NCBI GenBank assembly: GCA_029946105.1
Contig: JAQSDW010000196.1
Location: 1 to 64,000 of the forward strand
Reading direction: 5' to 3'
Origin: Reyranella sp.
Lineage (GTDB): Bacteria > Pseudomonadota > Alphaproteobacteria > Reyranellales > Reyranellaceae
Length of the DNA stretch: 64,000 nt
The number at the start of each line of letters is the position of its first letter. Position 1 is the stretch's first letter. Below, one piece after another: positions 35,180 through 43,994 of this stretch. Made by a program: the position numbers and the translations under genes. The notes below the pieces were generated by a model. That model saw only the letters and a list, made by a program, of their open reading frames with translations, was not told the DNA's origin and searched no databases.

Positions 35180-35815
35180 ATGGAAACACCGTCCAATTTG
35201 GCGGAGAGGCCTGCGCCGCGGCCGTGGCGGCCCTGGCATTTCGTGCTGATCGTGGTGGCCGCGCTGTTCGTTGCCGCCGACGCTGTCGTACTGTGGGCGG
35301 TGCTGATCGCAGGCGCCGCCGATCCGCCGGCCCACGCCGGCTGGACGCTGCGCGAGGGCGAGGAACAGGCCCTCTATGCCGTATCGAGCCCGACATCGAC
35401 CACGGTCAACGTGAGCGCCTTGGTGCTAGCCTGCGAGGTGGTGTCGGGACGGCGCATCCTGCAGTTCCAGCTCTATGTCGAGGGTGACCGCCCGTTGCTG
35501 CCGGTCGGCGCGCGCCGCGAACAGCTCAAGGACGATCCGCACGTGCGGCTCGAGATCGACGGTGTCGCCTACCCGGTGCAGCTCTATTTCGCCGGCGACT
35601 TCGCCACCATCGCCGACCGTGCGGACGGCATGCTGCCGGCCGTGTCGCCGGGCCTGGCCGAACGCTTCGAACGCGGCGCGCGCCTGATGCTGCGGTTCGA
35701 TCTGCTGACCGAGAAGGTGGGCGGCAGCGACTACGACGGCGCCGCCACGGTCGACCTCAAGGCTGGCGACGCCGGCAAGGCAATCGCCGTGGTCCGGCGG
35801 CGCTGCCGCCAGTAG
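35180..35815 (+). CDS. Hypothetical membrane-anchored protein
   Basis: A 211-residue protein I do not recognise. A Pro/Arg-rich cytoplasmic start (ERPAPRPWRPW) is followed by one transmembrane helix (HFVLIVVAALFVAADAVVLW) at about residues 20-42, and then a probable periplasmic beta-rich domain without obvious catalytic motif. The single helix suggests signal-anchor topology. It lies 43 bp after the monooxygenase and 60 bp before the NAD regulator. No partner is evident. Confidence 0.6.
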   Translation: METPSNLAERPAPRPWRPWHFVLIVVAALFVAADAVVLWAVLIAGAADPPAHAGWTLREGEEQALYAVSSPTSTTVNVSALVLACEVVSGRRILQFQLYVEGDRPLLPVGARREQLKDDPHVRLEIDGVAYPVQLYFAGDFATIADRADGMLPAVSPGLAERFERGARLMLRFDLLTEKVGGSDYDGAATVDLKAGDAGKAIAVVRRRCRQ

Positions 35816-35875
35816 TGCGGCCAGTAGCGCCGCCCCGAGCGCGCAGCCGAAAGAACGGGCATACTGGCTTCCGAC

Positions 35876-36850
35876 ATGCCGCCTGCCGCCAACCGACCCC
35901 GTCCCACCGCGTTCAGTTCGATAGCCATCGAACTGAACGCGGTGCTGGTCGCGTTGATCGACGAGCAGCCGCAGGTGCTGACCCTCGAGGACGGCGCGCT
36001 GCTGCCCTCCGGTCCGTTCGAGGGCGATCACCCGACGCTGCAGACCGGGCTGCGCGCCTGGGTCGAGCGCCAGACCCATCATCCGCTGGGCTATGTCGAG
36101 CAGCTCTACACTTTTGCCGACCGCTCGCGCGCCGCGGCCACCTCCGGCCGGCGCATCGTCTCGATCTCTTATCTCGGGCTGACACGCGAGCTCATCGACA
36201 AAGAGGGGGCGGCGGCGGGCGAGCATGAGCCCGGCTGGCAGAGTTGGTACCGCTATTTTCCGTGGGAGGACTGGCGCGGCGGGGCGCCGGTATCGCTCGC
36301 GCGACAGGTAATGCCGCGGCTCAGGCGCTGGATCGACGCGGCATCCGATACCGCCGACCGGCGGCAAAGGCGGCAGCGCGTCGAGATCAACTTCGCCGAG
36401 GCGAGCTGGAACGAGGATCTGGTGTTGCAGCGCTACGAGCTGCTCCATGAGGCCGGACTCGTGCCCGAAGCGGGCGGGCGCCGGCCGGTCGCCAATCCTC
36501 TGCCCGGTGGCGTCATCGGCGCGCCGATGCACTACGACCATCGCCGCATCCTCGCCACCGGCATCGCGCGGCTCAGGGCCAAGATCAAGTACCGGCCGGT
36601 CGTGTTCGAGCTGATGCCGCCCGGCTTCACCCTGGGCCAGCTCCAGCTTGCCGTCGAAGCGCTGGCCGGCCGGCCGCTGCACAAGCAGAACTTCCGCCGC
36701 CTCATCGACCAGCAGGGCCTGGTCGAGGAGACCGGCGCCGTATCGGCCGAGACCGGCGGCCGCCCGGCCAAGCTCTACCGCTTCCGCCGCGAGATCCTGC
36801 TCGAGCGCGCCGTCGCCGGCACCAAGCTGCCGCTGTCGCGGACTGTCTGA
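35876..36850 (+). CDS. nadQ: NadQ-like NAD biosynthesis regulator (Nudix-like domain plus winged helix)
   Basis: A 324-residue protein. The N-terminal part (about 14-190) is a degenerate Nudix-like domain that begins IAIELNAVLVALIDEQPQVL and includes LGYVEQLYTFADR and YRYFPWEDWRGG, with no catalytic Nudix box seen. The C-terminal part, KYRPVVFELMPPGFTLGQLQ and LHKQNFRRLIDQQGLVEETG to GRPAKLYRF, is a winged helix. This matches alphaproteobacterial NAD regulators that repress nad genes. nadA and nadC lie 0.7 kb downstream with operator-like palindromes. An 18-bp-arm palindrome is embedded in the first codons. Confidence 0.8.
   Translation: MPPAANRPRPTAFSSIAIELNAVLVALIDEQPQVLTLEDGALLPSGPFEGDHPTLQTGLRAWVERQTHHPLGYVEQLYTFADRSRAAATSGRRIVSISYLGLTRELIDKEGAAAGEHEPGWQSWYRYFPWEDWRGGAPVSLARQVMPRLRRWIDAASDTADRRQRRQRVEINFAEASWNEDLVLQRYELLHEAGLVPEAGGRRPVANPLPGGVIGAPMHYDHRRILATGIARLRAKIKYRPVVFELMPPGFTLGQLQLAVEALAGRPLHKQNFRRLIDQQGLVEETGAVSAETGGRPAKLYRFRREILLERAVAGTKLPLSRTV
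35905..35944. repeat. Perfect 18-bp-arm inverted repeat inside the nadQ-like gene
   Basis: Arms CACCGCGTTCAGTTCGAT (35905-35922) and ATCGAACTGAACGCGGTG (35927-35944) are separated by AGCC. It encodes the first beta-strand (FSSIAIELNAV), so it is both coding and able to form a 40-nt hairpin about 30 nt after the start codon. It may be an autoregulatory operator or a translational hairpin. Confidence 0.8.
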
Positions 36851-36863
36851 GGTCGGCTGATCG

Positions 36864-37391
36864 CTATTTGGGGCTGACGCGCCGCCAGTCCGCGGCGACG
36901 AAGCCCTGGGCGTCGAGCGGCGTTTGCTTGGCGATCGCGGGCTCCGCCCCGCGGCAGACCCAGTCGTAGGCCAGCATGCGCTCGGTGCCGGTGACGACCC
37001 GCGGGATCACCGGCGAGCTGCTGTCGCGGCGGGAGAACTCGCGCATGGCCGCCGTCGGCGTGCGGTCGGTATCGGGCTTCATGCAGGAAGGGGTCTGGGC
37101 GTTCTGGCAGGCAAGCACGTCGCCACCGACGCAGCGCCACGCGATTCCGTAGTCGGGCTGCCGGCCGGCCTTGAGGGCGGCGATCTGGTCCGGCGTGAAG
37201 AAGGCGGCCCGGATCCAGTCCGGCACGCCGCTGGCGGTGAACCGCCGGTCGGGGCCGTCGATTGTGCCGACGGCACGGCAATAGGCCTGTGGATCGGCGA
37301 AGGACGGGGTCTGGGGGGACACGCCCGTTCCGCCGGTGAGAATCGCCAGGCCCGTAACAATTCCGGCGACGATCGGGAGGGCACTGCGCAT
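36864..37391 (-). CDS. Hypothetical secreted cysteine-containing protein
   Basis: A 175-residue protein with a signal-like start (MRSALPIVAGIVTGLAILTG) and five cysteines in the mature part (AYCRAV, AWRCVGG, LACQNA, PSCMKP, WVCRGA), suggesting disulfides in the periplasm. There is no recognisable domain; the last segments (YDWVCRGAEPAIAKQ, FVAADWRRVSPK) look like a small extracellular fold. It is convergent with the NAD regulator (13 bp apart) and divergent from nadA. I can assign no function. Confidence 0.65.
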   Translation of the reverse strand: MRSALPIVAGIVTGLAILTGGTGVSPQTPSFADPQAYCRAVGTIDGPDRRFTASGVPDWIRAAFFTPDQIAALKAGRQPDYGIAWRCVGGDVLACQNAQTPSCMKPDTDRTPTAAMREFSRRDSSSPVIPRVVTGTERMLAYDWVCRGAEPAIAKQTPLDAQGFVAADWRRVSPK

Positions 37392-37446
37392 GCCGCCCCT
37401 TCTAGGCGAGGGTCGGCCGCTTGTCGAAACCGGGAAAAGGAGGGGG

Positions 37447-37475
37447 TTGACGCGCTTTATGCTCGTTCATAGCAT
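37447..37475 (+). promoter_or_regulatory. Putative nadA promoter
   Basis: A -35-like TTGACG (37447-37452) and -10-like TAGCAT (37470-37475) are separated by 17 bp. The -10 is weak but overlaps the first operator-like palindrome. An AT-rich TATAAA at 37481-37486 is too far from this -35 and may serve another start. Confidence 0.45.
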
Positions 37476-37502
37476 AAGACTATAAATGCTCATAGTGAGC
37501 AT
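37457..37502. promoter_or_regulatory. Two operator-like palindromes upstream of nadA
   Basis: Site 1 is TTATGCT-N7-AGCATAA (37457-37477). Site 2 is ATGCTCA-TAG-TGAGCAT (37486-37502). Both share the TGCT/AGCA core, lie across the likely -10 and transcription start, and end 12 bp before the nadA start codon. They are the natural targets for the NadQ-like protein encoded just upstream; binding is inferred. Confidence 0.6.
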
Positions 37503-37514
37503 AATAGGTGCCAC

Positions 37515-38489
37515 ATGAATGTCTCCCCGCAATCCGCCCAGCTCTACGACAAGGTGAAGTCGGTGATCCTGCCGGCCGAATGGTCCTGTTTCGCGCCCGA
37601 CGTCGACGCCATCCTGGCGCTGAAGCGCGAGAAGAATGCCGTCATCCTGGCGCACAACTACCAGACGCCCGAGATCTTCCACGGCGTGGCCGACATCGTG
37701 GGCGACAGCCTGGCGCTGGCGCGCGAGGCGATGAAGACCGATGCCGACGTGATCGTTCTGGCCGGCGTCCATTTCATGGCCGAGACCGCCAAGCTCCTGA
37801 ACCCCTCGCGCACCGTCCTTATTCCCGACCTCAGGGCGGGCTGCTCGCTGGCCGAATCGATCACCGAGGAGGACGTGCGCCTGCTGCGCCAGCGTTGGCC
37901 CGGTGTGCCGATCGTCACCTACGTCAACACCTCGGCGGCGGTGAAGGCCGAGAGCGACATCTGCTGCACCTCGGGCAATGCGAAGAAAATCGTCGAGAGC
38001 CTGGGCGTACCTAAGGTCATCATGCTGCCCGACGAATACCTGGCGCAGAACATCGCCCGCGAAACCGATGTCGAGGTCATCACCTGGGCCGGCCACTGCG
38101 AGGTCCATGAGCGCTTCTCCGCCTCGGATGTTCGCCAGGTGCGCGCCGGCCATCCCGGCGTGGTCGTGCTGGCTCACCCCGAATGCCCGCCCGAGGTCGT
38201 GGCCGAGGCCGACTTTGCGGGTTCGACCGCGGCGATGGCGGACTATGTCGCGCGCGAACGGCCGGGCCGCGTCGTGCTGATGACCGAATGTTCCATGAGC
38301 GACAACATCGCGGCATTGCACCCCGAGATCGAGTTCGTGCGGCCGTGCAACCTCTGCCCGCACATGAAGCGCATCACCCTGCCCAAAATCCGTCGCGCGC
38401 TCGAAACCATGAGCCACGAGGTGACGATCGATCCCACTGTCGCGGGCCCGGCCCGTCGCGCCGTCGAACGCATGCTGGCCGTCGGCTGA
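37515..38489 (+). CDS. nadA: Quinolinate synthase NadA
   Basis: A 324-residue [4Fe-4S] enzyme that condenses iminoaspartate with dihydroxyacetone phosphate to quinolinate. Likely cluster cysteines are Cys110 ([11 protein letters not shown]), Cys195 ([11 protein letters not shown]) and Cys281 ([11 protein letters not shown]). Substrate residues lie in [23 protein letters not shown] and EVITWAGHC. It begins 12 bp after an operator-like site and is followed after 10 bp by nadC. The usual middle gene nadB (aspartate oxidase) is absent from this operon. Confidence 0.95.
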   Translation: MNVSPQSAQLYDKVKSVILPAEWSCFAPDVDAILALKREKNAVILAHNYQTPEIFHGVADIVGDSLALAREAMKTDADVIVLAGVHFMAETAKLLNPSRTVLIPDLRAGCSLAESITEEDVRLLRQRWPGVPIVTYVNTSAAVKAESDICCTSGNAKKIVESLGVPKVIMLPDEYLAQNIARETDVEVITWAGHCEVHERFSASDVRQVRAGHPGVVVLAHPECPPEVVAEADFAGSTAAMADYVARERPGRVVLMTECSMSDNIAALHPEIEFVRPCNLCPHMKRITLPKIRRALETMSHEVTIDPTVAGPARRAVERMLAVG

Positions 38490-38499
38490 GGAGAGAAAC

Positions 38500-39453
38500 A
38501 TGACCGCAATCGTAAACTTGGCCCCGTTGCCCCACCTGATGCTCGAGGCGCCGGTCCGCGCCGCCCTGCTGGAGGATCTCGGCCGCGCCGGCGATCTCAC
38601 CACCGACGCCATCGTCCCGGCCGATGCGTGGGCCGAGACGGCGCTGGTCGCGCGCCAGCCCGGCGTCGTGGCCGGCCTCGATGCCGCCGCGCTCGCCTTC
38701 CACTTGATCGAACCCGCCATCGAGATCGCGATCGAACGGCCCGACGGCACACGCGTGGCGCCGGGCGACCGCATCGCGGTCATCGCCGGCCCGGCGCGCG
38801 GCATGCTCACGGCCGAGCGCGTGGCGCTCAATTTCCTCGGCCATCTCAGCGGCGTCGCCACGGCAACAGCCACACTGGTGGCGGCGGTGCAGGGCCACAA
38901 GGCGCGCATCTGTTGTACGCGCAAGACCATGCCCGGACTGCGCAGCCTTCAGAAATACGCCGTGCGCGCGGGCGGCGGCGTCAATCACCGCTTTGGCTTG
39001 GACGATGCCGTGCTGATCAAGGACAACCACGTCGCCGCGGCCGGTGGCGTGGCGCCGGCGATCCGCGCCGCGCGCGCCGGCGTCGGCCATCTCGTCAAGA
39101 TCGAGGTCGAGGTCGATTCCCTCGATCAGCTCGACGAGGCCCTGGGCGAGCGCGTCGATGCCGTGCTGCTCGACAACATGGGCCCCGACATGCTGGCCGA
39201 GGCGGTGCGCCGCATCGACGGCCGCACCATCGCCGAGGCCTCAGGCCGCATCATACCGGCCACCGCCGGCGCCATCGCCGCGAGCGGCGTCGATCTGATC
39301 TCGGCCGGCTGGCTGACGCACAGCGCCCAGGTCCTCGACATCGGCCTCGACTGGCAGCGGTTGTGCCGGGACGATCGGGCTGCGGGGCGCTCGGAGATCT
39401 CGGGCAGGGAACGGGAAAGCCCCGTCAGGACGGGATCCCCCGGCGGCCGGTGA
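38500..39453 (+). CDS. nadC: Nicotinate-nucleotide pyrophosphorylase (carboxylating) NadC
   Basis: A 317-residue enzyme that makes nicotinate mononucleotide from quinolinate and PRPP. Landmarks are EDLGRAGDLTTDAIVP, LNFLGHLSGVATATA, the catalytic CCTRKTMPGLRSLQKYAVRA, GGGVNHRFGLDDAVLIKDNH and LISAGWLTHSAQVLDIGLD. The ribosome site GGAGAGAAAC precedes the ATG. About 30 extra C-terminal residues extend beyond the family end and overlap the 3' end of the opposite-strand flavoprotein gene by 29 bp. Confidence 0.95.
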   Translation: MTAIVNLAPLPHLMLEAPVRAALLEDLGRAGDLTTDAIVPADAWAETALVARQPGVVAGLDAAALAFHLIEPAIEIAIERPDGTRVAPGDRIAVIAGPARGMLTAERVALNFLGHLSGVATATATLVAAVQGHKARICCTRKTMPGLRSLQKYAVRAGGGVNHRFGLDDAVLIKDNHVAAAGGVAPAIRAARAGVGHLVKIEVEVDSLDQLDEALGERVDAVLLDNMGPDMLAEAVRRIDGRTIAEASGRIIPATAGAIAASGVDLISAGWLTHSAQVLDIGLDWQRLCRDDRAAGRSEISGRERESPVRTGSPGGR

Positions 39454-39874
39454 TCTGGGCGATGCGGATGCGAAAATACATCGCCTCCAGCGGGCGCTCC
39501 TTGCCGTCCACGATGGCTTTCACGTAGCCGGGCTCCCACCATGCCGGGCGCTTCTGCATCAGGGCATGGGCGTGGGTGCGCGACGCTTCGTGTTCGTCCG
39601 TATTCGGGAGCTCTTCGTATTGCCCGAGAACGATGACGGTTTCCCATTTTTCCGTCGTCGCGAGATCGTCCACTTCGACGCAGACCCGGGGATTGGCGCG
39701 CATCCACGTGGTTTTGTGGCCTTCGGTGGAAAAGCCGTAGAGGTAGTCGACATCGTACTCGAAAGACATCGGCACGATGTAAGGCTGGCCGTCTTGGATG
39801 TAGCCCAATCGGGCGACGCGCGCGCGTTTCAGGAGGTCGATGCTCGCTTTGCGAGTCATGCTTTCGATCAACAT
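39425..39874 (-). CDS. Pyridoxamine 5'-phosphate oxidase-like flavin-binding protein
   Basis: A 149-residue split-barrel protein. The opening MTRKASIDLLKRARVARLGY and IQDGQPYIVPMSFEYDVDYL, then GFSTEGHKTTWMRANPRVCV, are typical of the NimA/PPOX-like FMN-binding family. Start ATG 39874 has AGGTGG upstream; ATG 39859 is an alternative. The enzyme activity is unknown; relatives bind FMN, F420 or heme. An FNR-type box lies 80 bp upstream, which suggests expression under low oxygen. Confidence 0.8.
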   Translation of the reverse strand: MLIESMTRKASIDLLKRARVARLGYIQDGQPYIVPMSFEYDVDYLYGFSTEGHKTTWMRANPRVCVEVDDLATTEKWETVIVLGQYEELPNTDEHEASRTHAHALMQKRPAWWEPGYVKAIVDGKERPLEAMYFRIRIAQITGRRGIPS

Positions 39875-39953
39875 TGCGACCACCTGTGATGAAGTCGGTG
39901 CTCCCGGGTCTCTTCGGATGGCGCAAGCTGACCACGGCGGTGGCCCTCGCCTC

Positions 39954-39967
39954 TTGACCTGGATCAA
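39954..39967. promoter_or_regulatory. FNR/FixK-type box
   Basis: TTGACCTGGATCAA is a perfect match to the TTGA(C/T)-N4-(A/G)TCAA anaerobox used by FnrL and FixK in Alphaproteobacteria. It is 80 bp upstream of the flavoprotein start on the minus strand and 158 bp upstream of the small lipoprotein gene on the plus strand, so it could serve either. Confidence 0.6.
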
Positions 39968-40124
39968 GGGGCCTCGAACGACGGCGGCAAGCACGCGCTC
40001 GGCAATGAGCGGGAGCGGGCCCTCAGTTCCGCGATCCGGCGAGGCTTGCGCTGGGTCAATGAGTCGCCGCGTCCTGGTGGCAGACTCCCGCCACTTCTGC
40101 ACCAGGGTATGCTCGGAGGAACCG

Positions 40125-40247
40125 ATGAGATTGCTGCTTCTGTTGGCCGCCGCGCTCCTCCTTCTCGGCGGATGCAAGTCGGTGCCCGGTGCGGACGGCC
40201 GTTACGCCACGCCCTCGCGCGGCGGCTGGGACAACTTCCGCGGCTGA
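40125..40247 (+). CDS. Small predicted lipoprotein
   Basis: A 40-residue peptide with a strong CGGAGGAACCG ribosome site. MRLLLLLAAALLLLGGCKSV is a compact lipoprotein signal with lipobox LGGC, cleaved before Cys17. The mature tail has only about 24 residues (DGRYATPSRGGWDNFRG). Entericidin-like or structural roles are possible. It lies between the FNR box and a short palindromic repeat (CCCCCTGGCGGGGG near 40275). Confidence 0.65.
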   Translation: MRLLLLLAAALLLLGGCKSVPGADGRYATPSRGGWDNFRG

Positions 40248-40306
40248 GCGGGCGCGGCGATGTCAGGCTCCTTTCCCCCTGGCGGGGGAGCGGAACATGA
40301 AAGAGT

Positions 40307-40684
40307 CTAGGCCGGCAATGCCGCCGTGATCAGGATTTCGACCTGGTCGCCCTCGGGCATGACGGATTGCACGAACGAGCGCACCGGCCCTTCGCCGTCG
40401 GGCATCCACGACGCCCAGACGCGATCGAAGGCCGGCTTCTGGTCGTGGTCGGTCACCACCACGTCGGCGCGCAGGATGCGCGTGCGGTCGATGCCGGCGG
40501 TCGCGAGATGGCCGTCGAGCACGGCCAGCGTGTCGGCTGTCTGGCCGGGCAGGTCGAGTGATTTGTCGCGCGCGGTCGCCACTGCATAGAGCAGCCCGCC
40601 GCCGCCCGGGAAGCGGTAGACCGATAGTGCAGATTTGCTGGGCCGGGCCTTGTTGGGAACGCGCGCGATGTCGGGATGGGGCAA
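40307..40684 (-). CDS. RidA/YjgF family protein
   Basis: A 125-residue protein of the Rid superfamily, with a TTG start behind GGAGACGGTGAC. GQTADTLAVLDGHLATAGID and RTRILRADVVVTDHDQKPAF match the fold core. The imine-hydrolysing arginine of true RidA (usually CESRVAR at the end) is not seen; the end reads EGDQVEILITAALPA. It is therefore probably one of the Rid subgroups with another small-molecule role. Confidence 0.8.
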   Translation of the reverse strand: MPHPDIARVPNKARPSKSALSVYRFPGGGGLLYAVATARDKSLDLPGQTADTLAVLDGHLATAGIDRTRILRADVVVTDHDQKPAFDRVWASWMPDGEGPVRSFVQSVMPEGDQVEILITAALPA

Positions 40685-40721
40685 GTCACCGTCTCCTGGT
40701 GAGAGGTCTCCTGGCGGGGGC

Positions 40722-43700
40722 CTAGCGACCGAACGGATTGGGGATGTGGAAGGAGGGCATTGGAATGCTGGGCAGCATCGACGGCACCTTCTCGACCTCC
40801 TTTATGATGCTGGTCATGCCGGGCGGATCCTTCGCCCCGCCGCGGGTGGCGGAAAAGGAGGGGCCCGCCAGCGGACCGCGCACCGACATGATCAGGTACG
40901 GCAGCGACGGCTCCTCGGCGAGGAAGAAGTCGATCGTCGTCTCCGTCGTGGCATTCTCGAGCGAGGTGCGCGTGTGGATGCTGGCGGTGGCGCCGCTGCC
41001 CTGGAGCCGCAGGTCCCTGTCGCTCAGCATGCTGTGGGAGATTTCTACTCCACCCGAGATCGGGTCGTCATGGTTCACGAAGCGGTTCAGCACCAGCGAT
41101 ACAGCGTTCAGGATATTGCCGACGCCGATGCCGCCGCGCTCGCCGAACAGGCTGGCGATATTGCCCAGGGTGAAGTCGATGGCGCCGCCGGTGGCGCCTG
41201 CCGCCGCCGCACCGATCATCTGCAGGAAGCGGTTGGCGCTGGGATAGACATGGCCGCCCAGCCGCGCGCCGCCCGCCAGCGAGGCTTTTAGCCCCGCCGC
41301 CGTGGTGCCTGAGCCGCTGAGCATGATGTCGTTGGCGTTCAGCACGCCGTCGAGCGCGACCTTGATCATGCTACCGACTTCGTTGGTGCCGGAGCTTGCG
41401 CGCATCATCTCGCCGATCCGAAGCCCGTCGGCGGTGCCCTTCAGATGGAACGAAAGCGCCGGCTGCGTCGCATCGACGACGCCCGACAGGTTGAGCGCGC
41501 CGCCATAGAGGGCGCCCTTGAGATGCGTGAGCGTGAGCTTGCCATCCTTCAGTTCGGCCGCGATATCGGCATTGCCGAGACGCCCCTGCGCCCCACCAAG
41601 CGCTGCCGTCGCCAGCCTGAACGTGCCGTCGAACTTGCGGAACGAGGCCGTGTCGATCTCGTCCGACGCAGCGGCCCGGCCGCGCTCGTAAGGCCGCGGC
41701 GCAGAGCGGCCACGGAAGAACTTGTCGAACTCGAAGGTCTCCACCTTCAGGTCCGCCGTGATGTGGGGCCGGCCGGCGAGGTGGTCGGCGGAGATCGCCA
41801 CGGTCATCGGCTGGCCGTCGGCGACGACGCTGCCCTTGTAGGACATCGACGCGATCTTGCCGTCGGTGACGCCGAGCAGGGCCAGCGCGCCGCTCGCCTG
41901 CACGGTCGCGCCCATGGCGCTCACCGAACCGCGCCGGATGGCGAGGCTCTCCCAGGTGCCGGCGACGTCGCCGGCGGCAGACACGCTGCCGAACCCCGTC
42001 GGCGGCGCGCCGGCCAGCTTCAGCACGCGGTCGATGTCGGGCGTCTCGAAGGTGAAGACGACGTTGGCGCGCGGCAGCGGCGTCCAGTAGTCGGCCACCG
42101 CGCCGCGCACGTCGAGCCGCGCGCCGGCCAGGCTTGCCACCTTGAGATCGTTCAGTTTCAGCGTGCCGGCCTGCCGCGCGACATCGAGATCGATGCCCGA
42201 CACCACCTCGCCGCGATAGTCGACCCGGGCGACCTTTAGCTTGAGGCCGAGCGACGGGCCGAGCAGGGCCAGGATCGGCACGACCGCACTGGTGGGCGAC
42301 GTCGCGGCGGCCGCCTGCCCGGGCGGCGGCACGAAGGCATCGAGGTCGACGGTGACCAGCTCGAGCCGCAGTTCGACCGATAGCGGGATGGTGAAGGCGA
42401 CCGTGATGCCGGCCCGCCCCTTGAGGGTGTCGAGTTCGAAGCTCGTGCCCTCGACCAGCACGTCGCCGTCGCGCGAGCCCATTCTGCCGCGCATGCTGAC
42501 GCGCGTGAGCTTGTCCGCCGGGATCGCCGAGGTGTCGACCTGCAGCCACGCCAGCGTCTCGCGCAGCTTCGGCCCCTCCAGGCTGAGCTCGCCCGACACG
42601 CGCGGCCGTGCCGAAGTGCCGGCCAGGGTCGACACCAGGGTCGACGAGGCGCGCACGACGAAGTCGCCTGGCAGGTCGATGGTGAATTTCGGCACCGCGA
42701 TGGCGCCGTTGCGGGCTTCGATCTCGACCGCGATGTTGCGCACGGATTGGCGATTATAAATCAGCACGCCGACGTCGAGCGCGAGCTTGGCGTTGAGCGC
42801 GACCAGCCAGTTCGGCTCGCGTGGCGCGGTCGAGGTTACAGTCGGCAGAGGCGGCGGCGGTGCTGCTTCTTCGGCGGCCTTCGCGGCAGCCTTGACCTCG
42901 GCCGGCAGCACGATCGCTTTTAGCCAGCGGTCGAGATCGACCCGCGTGGCGCTCAGGCGAGCATCGACCGAGAGCACCGGTTCGGCCTTTGCCGTCAGCG
43001 ATCCCGAGAGCTTGTCGTCGCCCATCATCAGGGTGAAATCCCTGGCGCTCACGTCGGTCCGCGAGAGCGCGACCGGTCCCTCGAAACGGAACTTGCCGGC
43101 CAGCAGCGGCGGCACGTGCGGCCGCGGCTGTCCTGCGATCCTGGCCAGGGCTCTCACGAACACGACCATATTTTCCGCCGACGCCGATACAGTGCCCGAC
43201 AGCCGCGCATCGGGGCCGAGCTCGCTCACCGTGCCCTTGTAGGCGAGCTTGCCGCCGGCCGTGTCCAGCGTGAGGTCGACATCGTGGCCTGCCGCCATCT
43301 TGGCCCGGAGCGAGACCGAGAACTTCAGGGGCGCGTCGTCGACCGACCCGCTGCCGGCGAGCGCAACCGGCCCCGTCATCGATGTCGCCGAGGCGGAGAG
43401 GTCCAGCCTGTCGGCTGAGACCGAGAGGCCCGTCCTAGCATCGCTGAAGGAGAGCGTGCCGCCCTCGACGCGGAAGCTCGTCACCGGCAACGGCCCGCCC
43501 GCGCCGGCCGAAGGCGCGAAGGCCCAATTCGGCTGGCCCGTGGCGTCGATCTCCAGATTGACCCGGGCAGCCACCAGCGTGACCTCGCTCGCCGTGATGG
43601 CGCCGGTGAGCAGGGCTGGCAGCGAAAGCCACACGGTGACCGATTTCACCTCGGCCATGTTGGGGCTCTTTGCCCCCACCGGGTTCGCGAAGCTGACGCC

Positions 43701-43913
43701 GTCCAGCGTCACGACCGGCAGCGGCAGCAGCGACAGGCGGATCGACCCCGCGATCGCGAGGTCGCGGCCGGTGGCCTGCTTCACCTCGGCGATGATCTGG
43801 GGCTTGTAGCTGTTCAGGTCGATCAGGAACGGCAGCACCAGCAACGCCGCGATCAGCACTCCGACCACGCTGCCGATGGGGATCAGGAGTTTTCTAATCG
43901 GGAAAGGCGACAT
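40722..43913 (-). CDS. AsmA family protein
   Basis: A 1063-residue envelope protein anchored by one N-terminal helix (LLIPIGSVVGVLIAALLVLP), followed directly by the AsmA signature FLIDLNSYKPQIIAEVKQAT and GRDLAIAGSIRLSLLPLPVV. The remainder is a long repetitive beta structure of the bridge-like lipid transfer type, ending with an AsmA-like C-terminal domain (ISHSMLSDRDLRLQGSGATA). It likely spans part of the periplasm and affects outer-membrane lipid composition. The two halves carry Ala/Pro-rich linkers (AAKAAEEAAPPPPLP). No partner gene is linked. Confidence 0.88.
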   Translation of the reverse strand: MSPFPIRKLLIPIGSVVGVLIAALLVLPFLIDLNSYKPQIIAEVKQATGRDLAIAGSIRLSLLPLPVVTLDGVSFANPVGAKSPNMAEVKSVTVWLSLPALLTGAITASEVTLVAARVNLEIDATGQPNWAFAPSAGAGGPLPVTSFRVEGGTLSFSDARTGLSVSADRLDLSASATSMTGPVALAGSGSVDDAPLKFSVSLRAKMAAGHDVDLTLDTAGGKLAYKGTVSELGPDARLSGTVSASAENMVVFVRALARIAGQPRPHVPPLLAGKFRFEGPVALSRTDVSARDFTLMMGDDKLSGSLTAKAEPVLSVDARLSATRVDLDRWLKAIVLPAEVKAAAKAAEEAAPPPPLPTVTSTAPREPNWLVALNAKLALDVGVLIYNRQSVRNIAVEIEARNGAIAVPKFTIDLPGDFVVRASSTLVSTLAGTSARPRVSGELSLEGPKLRETLAWLQVDTSAIPADKLTRVSMRGRMGSRDGDVLVEGTSFELDTLKGRAGITVAFTIPLSVELRLELVTVDLDAFVPPPGQAAAATSPTSAVVPILALLGPSLGLKLKVARVDYRGEVVSGIDLDVARQAGTLKLNDLKVASLAGARLDVRGAVADYWTPLPRANVVFTFETPDIDRVLKLAGAPPTGFGSVSAAGDVAGTWESLAIRRGSVSAMGATVQASGALALLGVTDGKIASMSYKGSVVADGQPMTVAISADHLAGRPHITADLKVETFEFDKFFRGRSAPRPYERGRAAASDEIDTASFRKFDGTFRLATAALGGAQGRLGNADIAAELKDGKLTLTHLKGALYGGALNLSGVVDATQPALSFHLKGTADGLRIGEMMRASSGTNEVGSMIKVALDGVLNANDIMLSGSGTTAAGLKASLAGGARLGGHVYPSANRFLQMIGAAAAGATGGAIDFTLGNIASLFGERGGIGVGNILNAVSLVLNRFVNHDDPISGGVEISHSMLSDRDLRLQGSGATASIHTRTSLENATTETTIDFFLAEEPSLPYLIMSVRGPLAGPSFSATRGGAKDPPGMTSIIKEVEKVPSMLPSIPMPSFHIPNPFGR

Positions 43914-43994
43914 CGGCTGCCTCGTCGCTGGACATCGGCATACTAGCGCGCCGATGGGAGGCGGAACATGAGTTTCCCCGACGGGACATTTCCT

